DNA of 64,000 nucleotides from Gloeobacter morelensis MG652769 (GTDB lineage Bacteria > Cyanobacteriota > Cyanobacteriia > Gloeobacterales > Gloeobacteraceae), in the NCBI RefSeq assembly GCF_021018745.1, contig NZ_CP063845.1:3782001-3846000 (forward strand), in the 5' to 3' direction. The notes under the pieces were generated by a model. The model was not told the DNA's origin. It did no database searches and saw nothing but the letters and a program-made list of their open reading frames with translations. Positions 53,313 to 61,252 of this stretch are shown piece after piece. A program made the translations under genes and the position numbers. The first letter of the stretch is position 1, and each line of letters starts with the position of its first letter.

Positions 53313-53519
53313 ATGCTATCGCTGTTCCTGAAGTTGGCCCTGGCGCTGTTCACCCTGGTGGTACTGGGCACCGCCCTCAAGATCATCGTGTTACCCCTGG
53401 CTTTGGTGGCGGGGCTGCTGGGATTTCTGGCCCAGTACGCACTGCCTATCGCCCTGGTGGGCGGTGTGATCTGGCTGATCCGACGCGACCGGTCCCAAAA
53501 GCGCCTGCCCGGCAGCTAA
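53313..53519 (+). CDS. Small two-helix membrane protein
   Basis: 68 residues: a hydrophobic hairpin, LFLKLALALFTLVVLGTALK and LPLALVAGLLGFLAQYALPI, then GGVIWLIRRDRSQKR with a positive end that would stay in the cytoplasm. No family or neighbours suggest a role. A strong hairpin with T-run follows directly, so it is probably transcribed alone. Confidence 0.65.
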   Translation: MLSLFLKLALALFTLVVLGTALKIIVLPLALVAGLLGFLAQYALPIALVGGVIWLIRRDRSQKRLPGS

Positions 53520-53548
53520 TCGGGGCAAAACAATCGAATAATTTTTGG

Positions 53549-53576
53549 GGCGCTGGGCTTTAGCTCAGCGCCTTTT
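53549..53576 (+). terminator. Rho-independent terminator
   Basis: Stem GGCGCTGGGC / GCTCAGCGCC with loop TTTA (one G-T pair), followed by TTTT. It stops transcription of the small membrane protein gene. The stem overlaps the last codons and stop of the convergent ABC gene, and the opposite strand has an A-rich to T-rich flank, so it may work both ways. Confidence 0.75.
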
Positions 53577-55296
53577 CCAGTTCCTGCTGCTCCCACAGTT
53601 GGCGGTAGAGGCCACCCCGGCGCAATAGTTCGGCGTGGGAGCCGCTTTCGGCAATCTGTCCGCGCTCCATGACCAGAATCCGGTCGCAGGCGGCAGCGGC
53701 GCTCAGGCGGTGGGTGATGAGTAGGAGTGTGCGCTTCTGACGGGCGAGGTGCTGGAGAATCTCTTCGGCAGTTTGGTTGTCGACGCTCGCCAGCGAGTCG
53801 TCGAGCACCAGCACCGGTGCGTCCATCAAAAAGGCGCGGGCGAGGGCGACGCGCTGGCGCTGCCCGCCGGAGAGCGTGATCCCCCGCTCGCCCACCAGCG
53901 TCCGGTAGCCTCTGGGAAAATCGGTGATCTCGTCGTGGATGCGCGCCTGCCTGGCTGCCGCCACCACCGCCTGTTCGCTTGCGTCGGGGCGGCCGTAGCG
54001 GATATTCTCCTCGACGGTGGCGCTAAACAGAAAGCTCTCCTGCGGAACGTAGGCGATGGCGGTGCGCAAGCTGTCGAAGCGCAGGTAGGTCACATCGACA
54101 CCATCGAGAAACACCTGGCCGGGGGCAATCTCCAACAGGCGCGGCAGGACGTTGGCCAGGGTCGATTTGCCCGAGCCGATCGCACCGACGATCGCTACAC
54201 TCTCGCCCGGCTCGATGTGGAAATTGACCCCGTCGAGGGCCGGCCGGTCGCTGTCTTCAAAAAAGTAGGTGAGCGCTTTGACATCGATGGCGCCGCGCAC
54301 CGGCTCGAGGCTCACCGCATCGGAGCGCTCGACGATCGAAGGAGCCACCGAAAGGATGCGCTCGATGCGCTCGATGCTCACCTGGCCGCGCTGGTAGGAG
54401 GTGATTGTAAAACCCAAGAGCGCGGTCGGAAAGACCAGACGCTCGATATAAATGGCCAGGGCGGCAAAGGCACCGATGGTCAGGCTGCCCTCCGCGAGAC
54501 GCGGCCCCCCAAACCACAGCAACACCAGTAAACTGCCGCTCGCCAGACCGCCCAACAGCGGAAAGATCAAGTTGCGGCTCAGGGCAAGACTCAAATTGGC
54601 CTTCAGCAGCTGCTCGTTTTTTTGATCGAAGGCGCGGCGCTCGTTTTCTTCCTGGGCGTAGACCTTGATGAGGGAGATGCCGTTGATATCCTCCTGAATG
54701 AGCGAACTGAGGCCATCGAGGCCACGCTGTACGGCAATCTGTTCACTGCGCAGCCGGTCTGAAAACAGCCACACCGCCAAAAACATCAGCGGATAGACCG
54801 CGAGGCACTGCAGCGTCAGCGCCCCATCGAGGCCGAGCATCACCGGCAAAGTCAGGGTGTAGGCAAAAAAGGTGTTGATGATGCTCAGGAGTGCAAAACC
54901 CAGCAGCCGCCGGACGTTCTCCACATCGCTGGTGGCGCGGTTGATCAAGTCTCCCACCGGGTTCTGGGCAAAGTACGCAGGGGACATGCGCAGCAGGTGG
55001 GCGAAGATGCGGCCTTTGAGGTCGAATTCGACGCGCCTGCCGATGCTAAACAGCAGTACCCGTGACCAGACACGGATGAGGCCCATGACCGTGGCGAGCC
55101 CCAAAATCAGCAGCGTGTAGTAAAGCAATCCGCCGCTGGTGAGCTTACGCCCCAGATCGTCGATCGCCTGGGCGAGCAGCCAGGGAATCGCCACCCCAAG
55201 GGCATTGGTCGTCAGAAGGGTGAAGACACCCAGCAGCAGGCTGCCCCGGTGCGGCTTGAGGTAGCTGTAAAGCTGAGACAAAGACGAGCTGGCCAT
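53560..55296 (-). CDS. ABC exporter half-transporter, degenerate-site type
   Basis: 578 residues with six membrane helices to about 320, then the nucleotide-binding domain: Walker A VGAIGSGKST, signature TLSGGQRQR and Walker B PVLVLDDSLASVD. After the Walker B Asp the usual catalytic Glu is Asp, as in the MdlA-type half of heterodimeric exporters. A partner subunit is not adjacent. Substrate unknown; lipid or peptide export is typical. The ATG at 55296 is divergent from the DUF39 gene. Confidence 0.9.
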   Translation of the reverse strand: MASSSLSQLYSYLKPHRGSLLLGVFTLLTTNALGVAIPWLLAQAIDDLGRKLTSGGLLYYTLLILGLATVMGLIRVWSRVLLFSIGRRVEFDLKGRIFAHLLRMSPAYFAQNPVGDLINRATSDVENVRRLLGFALLSIINTFFAYTLTLPVMLGLDGALTLQCLAVYPLMFLAVWLFSDRLRSEQIAVQRGLDGLSSLIQEDINGISLIKVYAQEENERRAFDQKNEQLLKANLSLALSRNLIFPLLGGLASGSLLVLLWFGGPRLAEGSLTIGAFAALAIYIERLVFPTALLGFTITSYQRGQVSIERIERILSVAPSIVERSDAVSLEPVRGAIDVKALTYFFEDSDRPALDGVNFHIEPGESVAIVGAIGSGKSTLANVLPRLLEIAPGQVFLDGVDVTYLRFDSLRTAIAYVPQESFLFSATVEENIRYGRPDASEQAVVAAARQARIHDEITDFPRGYRTLVGERGITLSGGQRQRVALARAFLMDAPVLVLDDSLASVDNQTAEEILQHLARQKRTLLLITHRLSAAAACDRILVMERGQIAESGSHAELLRRGGLYRQLWEQQELEKALS

Positions 55297-55363
55297 ATAG
55301 CCAGCTTATCCCCTGTGGCCGCCGCCCGGCATAGCCGCATCCGAGCCGCTAGCATAGTAAGCC

Positions 55364-56524
55364 ATGGCTACCGAGCGCTCCATCGACGAGATCAACGCCA
55401 AAATCCGCCGGGGAACTGTACGGGTCCTCACCGCGGCCGAACTCAAAGCGGCCGTTCGTGCGGCCGGGGTGGCGGCGGTGGCCGCCGAGGTGGATGTGAT
55501 CGCCACCGGCACCTTCGAGCCTATGGAATCGTCCGGGGCGATTCTCAACATCGGACACACCGACCCGCCCATTCGCCTCGCCAAAGCCTGGCTCAACGGC
55601 GTGGAGGCGTACTGTGGCTTCGGGGCGGTCGACCTGTACCTGGGGGCGGCCCAGATGGGGGAGAGTCTCGACTACGGCGGCGGCCATGTGATCGCCGAAC
55701 TGGTGGCCGGGCGGGCGGTGCGCCTTCGGGCAACGGGACTGCCCGCCGACTGCTACCCGCGCCGCGAATACGAATGCCAGGTTCAGCTCGACGGCATCAA
55801 CCAGGCGTACCTGTTCAATCCGCGCAATGCCTATCAAAACTTTATTGTCGGGGTCAACGGCGGGGATCGGCCGCTCTATACCTATCTGGGTACACTCCAG
55901 CCACGCCTGGGCAACGCCGTCTACGCGAGCGTCGGTGCGCTGAGCCCTCTGCTCAACGACGCCCACCTGCGCTCGGTGGGCATCGGCACCCGCATCTTTC
56001 TGGGCGGGGGCATCGGCTATATCGCCTGGGAGGGCACCCAGCACTTTTCCTCCCAAAGGCGGCTGCCGAACGGCTCCCCGGTCGGCCCTGCGGCCACCCT
56101 GGCTCTCATCGGCGACCTCAAGCAAATGGATCCGTTCTGGGTGCGCGGCTGTCGCTTTTATAACTACGGTCCGTCGCTGATGCTGGGGGTGGGTATTCCC
56201 CTGCCGGTCACCGACGAAGCGGTCGTGGCCGCTGCGAGTCTTGCCGACGGCGATCTGGTCGCCCCGGTTATCGACTTTTCGATCCCCCGGCGCGTGCGAC
56301 CCACCTTTGGGCTGGTGAGTTACGCCCAACTCAAAAGCGGCCAGATCATTATCGAGGGCCAAAAGGTGCGCACTGCCCCCCTGGCGAGCACCGCCCTCTC
56401 GCTGCGGGTGGCGCAGGTGCTCAAAGAATGGATCGCCTCCGGCCGCTTCGAGCTGACCCGACCGGTGGCATCCCTGCCTGCCGAGCGCCCACTGCTGGCC
56501 CAGGAGCGCCCATTGCTCGGCTGA
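55364..56524 (+). CDS. Homocysteine biosynthesis protein (DUF39/HcyBio)
   Basis: 386 residues of the HcyBio (COG1900) family. In methanogens and sulfate reducers it helps convert aspartate semialdehyde to homocysteine by direct sulfide incorporation. Typical stretches are RSIDEINAKIRRGTVRVLTA at the start, GTFEPMESSGAILNIGHTDP, GLPADCYPRREYECQVQLDG with two Cys, and NAYQNFIVGVNG. The usual 4Fe-4S/CBS partner is not beside it. Divergent from the ABC gene. Confidence 0.87.
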   Translation: MATERSIDEINAKIRRGTVRVLTAAELKAAVRAAGVAAVAAEVDVIATGTFEPMESSGAILNIGHTDPPIRLAKAWLNGVEAYCGFGAVDLYLGAAQMGESLDYGGGHVIAELVAGRAVRLRATGLPADCYPRREYECQVQLDGINQAYLFNPRNAYQNFIVGVNGGDRPLYTYLGTLQPRLGNAVYASVGALSPLLNDAHLRSVGIGTRIFLGGGIGYIAWEGTQHFSSQRRLPNGSPVGPAATLALIGDLKQMDPFWVRGCRFYNYGPSLMLGVGIPLPVTDEAVVAAASLADGDLVAPVIDFSIPRRVRPTFGLVSYAQLKSGQIIIEGQKVRTAPLASTALSLRVAQVLKEWIASGRFELTRPVASLPAERPLLAQERPLLG

Positions 56525-56704
56525 ATCCCCAAAACCCGTCCGAAGCACCGGAGCCTGTGCCTGTGCCGAATCGGTTCATAAATTGTTGCATTTATATCTA
56601 GTGTATTTTTCACCTCGGCGCTGCAAAAATTGGGTTCATATAGAGGTTCTCCCCACCAATTCGGTATCCATCCGTGGACATTGCTAACAATCAAAGGTTT
56701 GTAC

Positions 56705-57589
56705 ATGCTTTCAGAAGAAACGACAGGGGCGTTCAACTTGCTCAGCCTCGGCCAGCGCGGTGTGGGCAAGACCGTCTTTCTGGCGGGCAGTTATGCCGAG
56801 CTGCACGCCTGCCATCCCTCCCAGGCAAAATTGCCGCTGTGGTTTGACTGCAAAGATCACCAGTCCCAGGAAAATATCGAAAAGGTGCTCGGTTACATTG
56901 TCCGCAACGGCCAGTACCCGCCGGGAACCATGAAAATTACCCACTTCGACTTCAGCTTGAAGCGCCAAGGGCTGTGGGGACCGTCGGCGGTGTGCGACTT
57001 CCGGCTGCGGGACATGCCCGGCGAAGCCTGCCACAACGCCAACCCTGCCTTTCGGGAGATCGTGCTGACTTCCCACGGCTGCTGTGTCTGTATCGACGGG
57101 CAGGCCCTTGTGCACAGCCACACCTACCTCGACGATCTGCGCGACTTGATTGTGCAGGTGATGGCGATTGCCACCCTGGTACAGCTCAACCGCCTCAAGT
57201 ACGCCTTTGCCCTGGTGATCACCAAGTGCGATTTGATTGCCGACGGCGCCACGGGCGAGCAGCCCAGCCTGCGGGATCGCCAGCGCATCGAGCGGCGGTT
57301 GCAGGCGCTCACCGAACCTCTCGACGAGTTGGGTACCCGCTACCGGTTGTTTTATTCGGCCATCCCGCTGGTGAGCCGGGGTGGGGATATCGGACTGGCG
57401 CCCTCGGGAGGTGCTGCTCCCCTGTTGTGGCTGGTGGGAGAATTGAGCCGCGCCCACAATGCCGGAGCGGTCGGCCAACTGATGCGCCAGTTGCGCCAGT
57501 TGCTGCCGGGGCGTTTCCAGCGGCGACAGCAGGCCGGTAAGAGTCCCCTGCACCATCTGTTGCAAACGGGCACGCCTCCCCACCCCTGA
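56705..57589 (+). CDS. Stand-alone P-loop GTPase
   Basis: From ATG 56705 the product has 294 residues. GTPase motifs: Walker A GQRGVGKTV (about 16-24), G3 DMPGE and G4 TKCD. Between them is a Cys-rich segment HGCCVCIDGQALVHSHTYLD. The C terminus (about 240-294) is basic and unstructured-looking. It lacks the effector domains of Era, Obg or dynamin-type proteins. It resembles the regulatory 'GTPase-associated' and DO-GTPase groups only loosely. A longer frame from 56630 is not supported. It lies in an isolated position. Confidence 0.75.
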   Translation: MLSEETTGAFNLLSLGQRGVGKTVFLAGSYAELHACHPSQAKLPLWFDCKDHQSQENIEKVLGYIVRNGQYPPGTMKITHFDFSLKRQGLWGPSAVCDFRLRDMPGEACHNANPAFREIVLTSHGCCVCIDGQALVHSHTYLDDLRDLIVQVMAIATLVQLNRLKYAFALVITKCDLIADGATGEQPSLRDRQRIERRLQALTEPLDELGTRYRLFYSAIPLVSRGGDIGLAPSGGAAPLLWLVGELSRAHNAGAVGQLMRQLRQLLPGRFQRRQQAGKSPLHHLLQTGTPPHP

Positions 57590-58148
57590 GCGCGAAGCGC
57601 ACCGGGGTTGGCAATCTTGGCAGGCTTTTGGGACTCCCGTCCGTTGCCAGGCAAAATGGACCGTTCGCTGCGTCCACGGTCACTATTGGTATTTCTCTAT
57701 CGTAGGTCAATCGCATTGACAAACATTTGTTAAGCAATGCGCATCCGGCGTTCCAAAATTTTAGTTTTTCTTCAAAATTGAGAGTAGGAGTGCTCAGGCA
57801 GTAGCTTGCCAAATTGCCTGGGTAGTGCGGTTGATCCATGGGAGTACGCCCCTGGGTGAACGTCTTTCGAGGTAACCAAATGCGGAAATTTCCGCATACA
57901 TTGCAGACGCAATCATGGTCGATGCTAGCCATTGGTCTAACAAGTTTTTATCGGCGAATCCGAAAGGAGTTTTGTTGCAGCACCCCTGTGCCGTCCGTCC
58001 TGCGTATACCCGGATAAATGGTAGATGCTGTTTCCGTAGTTTGAGTGGGTAGTCTCAAGACGGTGGCCCCAGGCCGTGGTTGCTGTTCAACCCGGCCCGG
58101 TCATAGGCGATCCCTGTTGCTCATCAGACTTCTTAGGTACTGAGAACC
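57590..58148. other. 559-base intergenic region without a convincing gene
   Basis: Open frames here lack protein-like composition. The sequence includes an 18-bp perfect palindrome and, towards 58148, AT-rich patches suitable for the promoter of the histidine kinase that follows. No tRNA or terminator is recognised. An untranslated RNA or regulatory leader cannot be excluded. Confidence 0.55.
57880..57897. promoter_or_regulatory. 18-bp perfect palindrome, possible operator
   Basis: ATGCGGAAATTTCCGCAT is fully self-complementary and lies 250 bases upstream of the kinase gene at 58149. Such a symmetrical site suits a dimeric regulator, but it does not match an operator I know. Confidence 0.4.
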
Positions 58149-59690
58149 ATGCTTAAAAATCGACCCGTTTACCACCGAGACCGCTCATTTCCGGTGCCGG
58201 GCGCAGTGCAAAGAGCCGGCCGGCCGATGCCCTCTTGGGGGCGCAGTCTTGGAGGCTTTAAGCTCTTTCGCCCGCGGGACATATTCGGCCGATTCGGGGT
58301 GCGGCTGCGGCTGCTTGCATGGTGCATATTGCTGATGATTCTCTTTGGGATAGTCTCCAGTCTGCTCATTGACCAGGTGCTTTTTTTCTATCTGGAAGAT
58401 CGCATCGAAGCGGCCCTCGCCCAGGAAGCGGCCGAATTTCGAGCGCTGACCACCAGCGACCGGCCAGGCGGCTCGCTTCCGGTGGTCGGGAAGCCTCTTA
58501 CAGGAGTTCTCGATGAATTTCTGACCCACAATATTCCACCCCAGAATACGTTCTATCTCACGTTTGCCGATGGAGCGTTTCACAAAGCCAGCCCGCAGGC
58601 ATTGCCGCCCCTGCTCGCACCGGATTCGCCCCTCACCCGGCGGCTTGCGGGGGTGAGCCTGCCGCAGCGCAGCGAAGTGGTGACCGCCGACGGGCAGCGC
58701 TATGTCTATCTGAGCGAGCCGTTGAAAGCGGCGGGCCGGACGCGCGGCGGGTTGGTTCTGGCCCACTGCGTTTCCTGCGAGCGCCAGTTTCTCGATCAGT
58801 GCCTCGCCGTCATCGGGGTCATCTTTCTCTTGGCGCTCGCCCTCGCTTCAGTGATCGCCTGGTTCGGGACCGGGCGCGTGCTTGCTCCCCTGCAGCAGCT
58901 ACTGCGCACCGTGCGCGCCATCGACGAATCGGATCTTACCCGGCGGGTGCACCTGCACGAACAGAGCAACGAATGGAGCGAATTGGCCTGTGCCTTCAAT
59001 GCCATGCTCGGCCGTTTGGAGGGGGCCTTTCAAACGCAGCGCCACTTTGTCAACGAAGTCAGCCACGAACTGCGCACACCGCTTACGATCATCCGTGGGC
59101 ACCTCGAACTCATCGGCGACGACCCCCACGAGCGCGCCGAGACGATGCACATCGTCCACGACGAGCTGGGCCGCATGCACCGCTTTGTCGAAAGTTTGTT
59201 GCTGCTGGACCGCCTGGAGCGGCACGACGGCTTGCATCTGGAGCCCCTCGAAGTGGACGCGCTGACGCGCGAGTGTTTCGCCAAGGCCCGCGGTCTGGGA
59301 CGACGCCAGTGGCAGTTGCCCTCCACCGCTTCCGGCTGCCGCATCCACGCCGATCGCCACTGCCTGACCCAGGCGGTGCTCAACCTCGCCCAAAACGCCG
59401 TCAAATTCACCACCCATCAAGATCGCATCGCCATCGGCTCCAGCCTGGTAGACGGCCGGGTGCATCTGTGGGTAACCGACAGCGGCCCCGGTGTGCCCCT
59501 CGAAGCCCAGGGGCGCATCTTCGAGTGCTTCGAGCGGGGAAGCTGCCACCGCCACATCGAAGGCAACGGCCTGGGTCTTGCCATCGTGCGCTCGATTGCC
59601 GTCGCCCACGGTGGTGAAATCCGCCTGCAGAGCGTCCCCGGCCACGGCGCTACATTCATACTCGTGCTGCCCCTCGCGCCTCAAAACTGA
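58149..59690 (+). CDS. Two-helix membrane sensor histidine kinase (HAMP-HisKA)
   Basis: 513 residues: membrane helices at about 54-76 and 217-238 flank a periplasmic sensor domain of about 140 residues that includes GLVLAHCVSCERQFLDQCL with paired Cys. HAMP (FGTGRVLAPLQQLLRTVRAI) is followed by HisKA with the phospho-acceptor His in VSHELRTPLTIIRGHLELI, then HATPase_c with NLAQNAVKFT, VTDSGPGVP and GNGLGLAIVRSI. No response regulator is adjacent. The basic N terminus is long for the family; translation may start later. A palindrome lies upstream. Confidence 0.9.
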   Translation: MLKNRPVYHRDRSFPVPGAVQRAGRPMPSWGRSLGGFKLFRPRDIFGRFGVRLRLLAWCILLMILFGIVSSLLIDQVLFFYLEDRIEAALAQEAAEFRALTTSDRPGGSLPVVGKPLTGVLDEFLTHNIPPQNTFYLTFADGAFHKASPQALPPLLAPDSPLTRRLAGVSLPQRSEVVTADGQRYVYLSEPLKAAGRTRGGLVLAHCVSCERQFLDQCLAVIGVIFLLALALASVIAWFGTGRVLAPLQQLLRTVRAIDESDLTRRVHLHEQSNEWSELACAFNAMLGRLEGAFQTQRHFVNEVSHELRTPLTIIRGHLELIGDDPHERAETMHIVHDELGRMHRFVESLLLLDRLERHDGLHLEPLEVDALTRECFAKARGLGRRQWQLPSTASGCRIHADRHCLTQAVLNLAQNAVKFTTHQDRIAIGSSLVDGRVHLWVTDSGPGVPLEAQGRIFECFERGSCHRHIEGNGLGLAIVRSIAVAHGGEIRLQSVPGHGATFILVLPLAPQN

Positions 59691-59699
59691 GGACAAGTG

Positions 59700-60039
59700 T
59701 GAGGTACCAGGCTGATTGGCTGATACCCATACCGCCATACCGATACCCGGCAACGTCGAAAGCACATTCAGACCGGGGATCAACCCACCGACATCTATCA
59801 GCAACTGCAACGCCCCGACCACCCCGACCAGATCCAGATGGGCCGAGGGAGGAGCGGTCGAGGCACTGACCTTGAAACTGGAAGCAGCGGTCAGATTCAC
59901 TCCCGCCACCTTGACTAGTGCTGGCGTTCTCAAGCAGCGATACCTGGATCTGCATGGCACTAACCGCGACGGCATAAGCCGCCACCCCGTTGATGGTCAC
60001 AGAGCTGAGGTTGTTTAGATTCGTGCCATTGATTAACAA
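59700..60039 (-). pseudogene. Relic of an IPT/TIG-domain surface protein
   Basis: Reading down from 60039, one frame gives LINGTNLNNLSSVTINGVAA and AVSAMQIQVSLLENAST, a typical IPT/TIG beta-sandwich start. The frame then breaks near 59930, and another frame continues KVAGVNLTAASSFKVSAS with the strand pattern of the domain end. No start codon, signal peptide or stop in proper context is present. The remainder runs antisense into the kinase gene. It is therefore a frameshifted fragment of a larger surface protein. Confidence 0.5.
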
Positions 60040-60090
60040 GGTTGAGGAGCGGGGAGAGCGCTTCCGCGCCCTGGTCGCCGCGCTCGCACG

Positions 60091-60198
60091 CTAGGACGGG
60101 TCGCGCTCGATGATAAACAGCAGTGCCGCCGCCGCCATAAAGGGCACCACCAGGGTGGTGATGATCACCAGGGCCGGGAACACGTTGTAGGACTGCAT
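60091..60198 (-). CDS. psaZ: Photosystem I subunit PsaZ (35 residues)
   Basis: Too short for most gene calls. A single membrane helix (FPALVIITTLVVPFMAAAAL, then LFIIERDPS) follows the N-terminal MQSYNV. I recognise it as the Gloeobacter-specific PSI subunit PsaZ, which occupies the place of PsaI. The end also resembles PsaI (LLF-IxE). AGGAGG at 60205-60210 precedes the ATG by seven bases. It is alone, with its own promoter and a possible light-regulatory element upstream. Identity rests on recall, not a search. Confidence 0.75.
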   Translation of the reverse strand: MQSYNVFPALVIITTLVVPFMAAAALLFIIERDPS

Positions 60199-60229
60199 GG
60201 TAGACCTCCTGACGGTGCTTCAGCCTCAG

Positions 60230-60235
60230 AGTATA
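60230..60235 (-). promoter_or_regulatory. Possible -10 box of psaZ
   Basis: TATACT (minus strand, 5 of 6 bases of the consensus) lies 32 bases upstream of the psaZ start and gives a short leader with the ribosome site. A matching -35 hexamer is poor, which would fit an activated promoter. Confidence 0.4.
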
Positions 60236-60262
60236 GCGCCTCGGGCACAGCAGACCGCCTGC

Positions 60263-60280
60263 TTTACAACTTGTTAAGCA
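60263..60280 (+). promoter_or_regulatory. HLR1-like element upstream of psaZ
   Basis: TTTACAACTTGTTAAGCA has two direct half-sites in the 8+2+8 layout of the HLR1 box bound by RpaB. It matches about 12-13 of 16 defined positions; the second half deviates (GTTAAG for GTTACA). It sits about 28 bases upstream of the -10 candidate, where HLR1 boxes of PSI genes often activate. Confidence 0.35.
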
Positions 60281-60379
60281 GCTGCTGCCGCGAGTCCGGT
60301 AGGTGCGCCCTTGACCCGGTACCGCCACCTGTGGCATGCTCCCCTGAGCAGTTAGGCAAGCACAGTCCAGGAGGAGAAT

Positions 60380-61252
60380 ATGGAGCCCCGTCATCCCGAG
60401 CGCTGGTCGATCCGGATTGCCCGTTCAGGGCGCGAAGCGGTGGTCATCGACGTGAGGCCGGCGGCGGCAGTGTGCGCGGCGGTGCTGGCCCTGGTGGGGC
60501 TTTTTGCGGGAGTGCGTCTGGCACTGAACCATTTTGAGCTCACCGTGAGCGGCTTTGAGCGCACGGTGAGCGGCGAGCGCGAGCGCAACACGGCGCTTGA
60601 GGCGCAGGCGGGCCGGCTGCTCGGGCGGCTCGAGCAACTCGAAGCGGAGGTGCGCTCTTTACAGCGCCAGGCGAACCTCGCGCCGACCATCGACGCCACC
60701 GCTCAAGGGGGAGCGGGCGCCCCCGAACCGGGGGCCGGAGCGGGAATGATGCTTTCGATCGCCAATTTGCGCCTCGACAAACTCTCCAAGGCGATGCGCG
60801 CCAAAAAGACGATCGCCCTGGCCCTTGCGGAGCGCTCCGCCCGCCCGGCGGGATTGCCCGTGGCGGGGGCGCGCCTTACCTCGGGCTTCGGGCCGCGCCG
60901 CGACCCGGTGATGGGCGGCGCCGAATTTCATAGCGGCCTCGATTTTGCCGGCCCTTACGGTCTACCCATTCGCGCCACCGCCCCCGGCCGGGTGAGCCGG
61001 GCGGGCTGGGGGAGCGGCTGGGGTCAGCATGTCGTGATCGATCACGGACACGGCTTCGAGACGCTTTACGCGCACCTTTCGCGCCTTGAAGTGCGCGCAG
61101 GCGACAGCCTGGGGCGCGGCGACCTGGTCGGGCGCATGGGCAGCACCGGCCGCTCTACGGGCACCCACCTGCACTACACGGTCTACCTCGACGGCCAGGC
61201 GGTCGATCCAAGCCCATACCTGGGCGAAGCGCCGAGCGCTCCTGCCCTATGA
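60380..61252 (+). CDS. M23 metallopeptidase (LytM type)
   Basis: 290 residues. A membrane anchor at about 30-50 is followed by a coiled coil at about 60-100. The LytM domain lies at about 165-285, with the zinc His and Asp in EFHSGLDFAGP and the second site in STGTHLHYTVYLDG. It cuts peptidoglycan crosslinks or activates other hydrolases. The ATG has GGAGGAGA upstream. The 3' end overlaps the convergent HNH gene by six bases. Confidence 0.92.
   Translation: MEPRHPERWSIRIARSGREAVVIDVRPAAAVCAAVLALVGLFAGVRLALNHFELTVSGFERTVSGERERNTALEAQAGRLLGRLEQLEAEVRSLQRQANLAPTIDATAQGGAGAPEPGAGAGMMLSIANLRLDKLSKAMRAKKTIALALAERSARPAGLPVAGARLTSGFGPRRDPVMGGAEFHSGLDFAGPYGLPIRATAPGRVSRAGWGSGWGQHVVIDHGHGFETLYAHLSRLEVRAGDSLGRGDLVGRMGSTGRSTGTHLHYTVYLDGQAVDPSPYLGEAPSAPAL

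Noticed and set aside
57309-57932. Minus-strand open frame of 207 codons in the spacer after the GTPase
   Set aside because: Half is antisense to the GTPase gene, and the rest has no protein-like pattern or ribosome site.
60040-60093. Plus-strand frame ending ERFRALVAALAR and a stop, like the end of a protein
   Set aside because: A stop lies directly upstream, so at most 19 codons are open; the stretch is mostly opposite the psaZ gene end.
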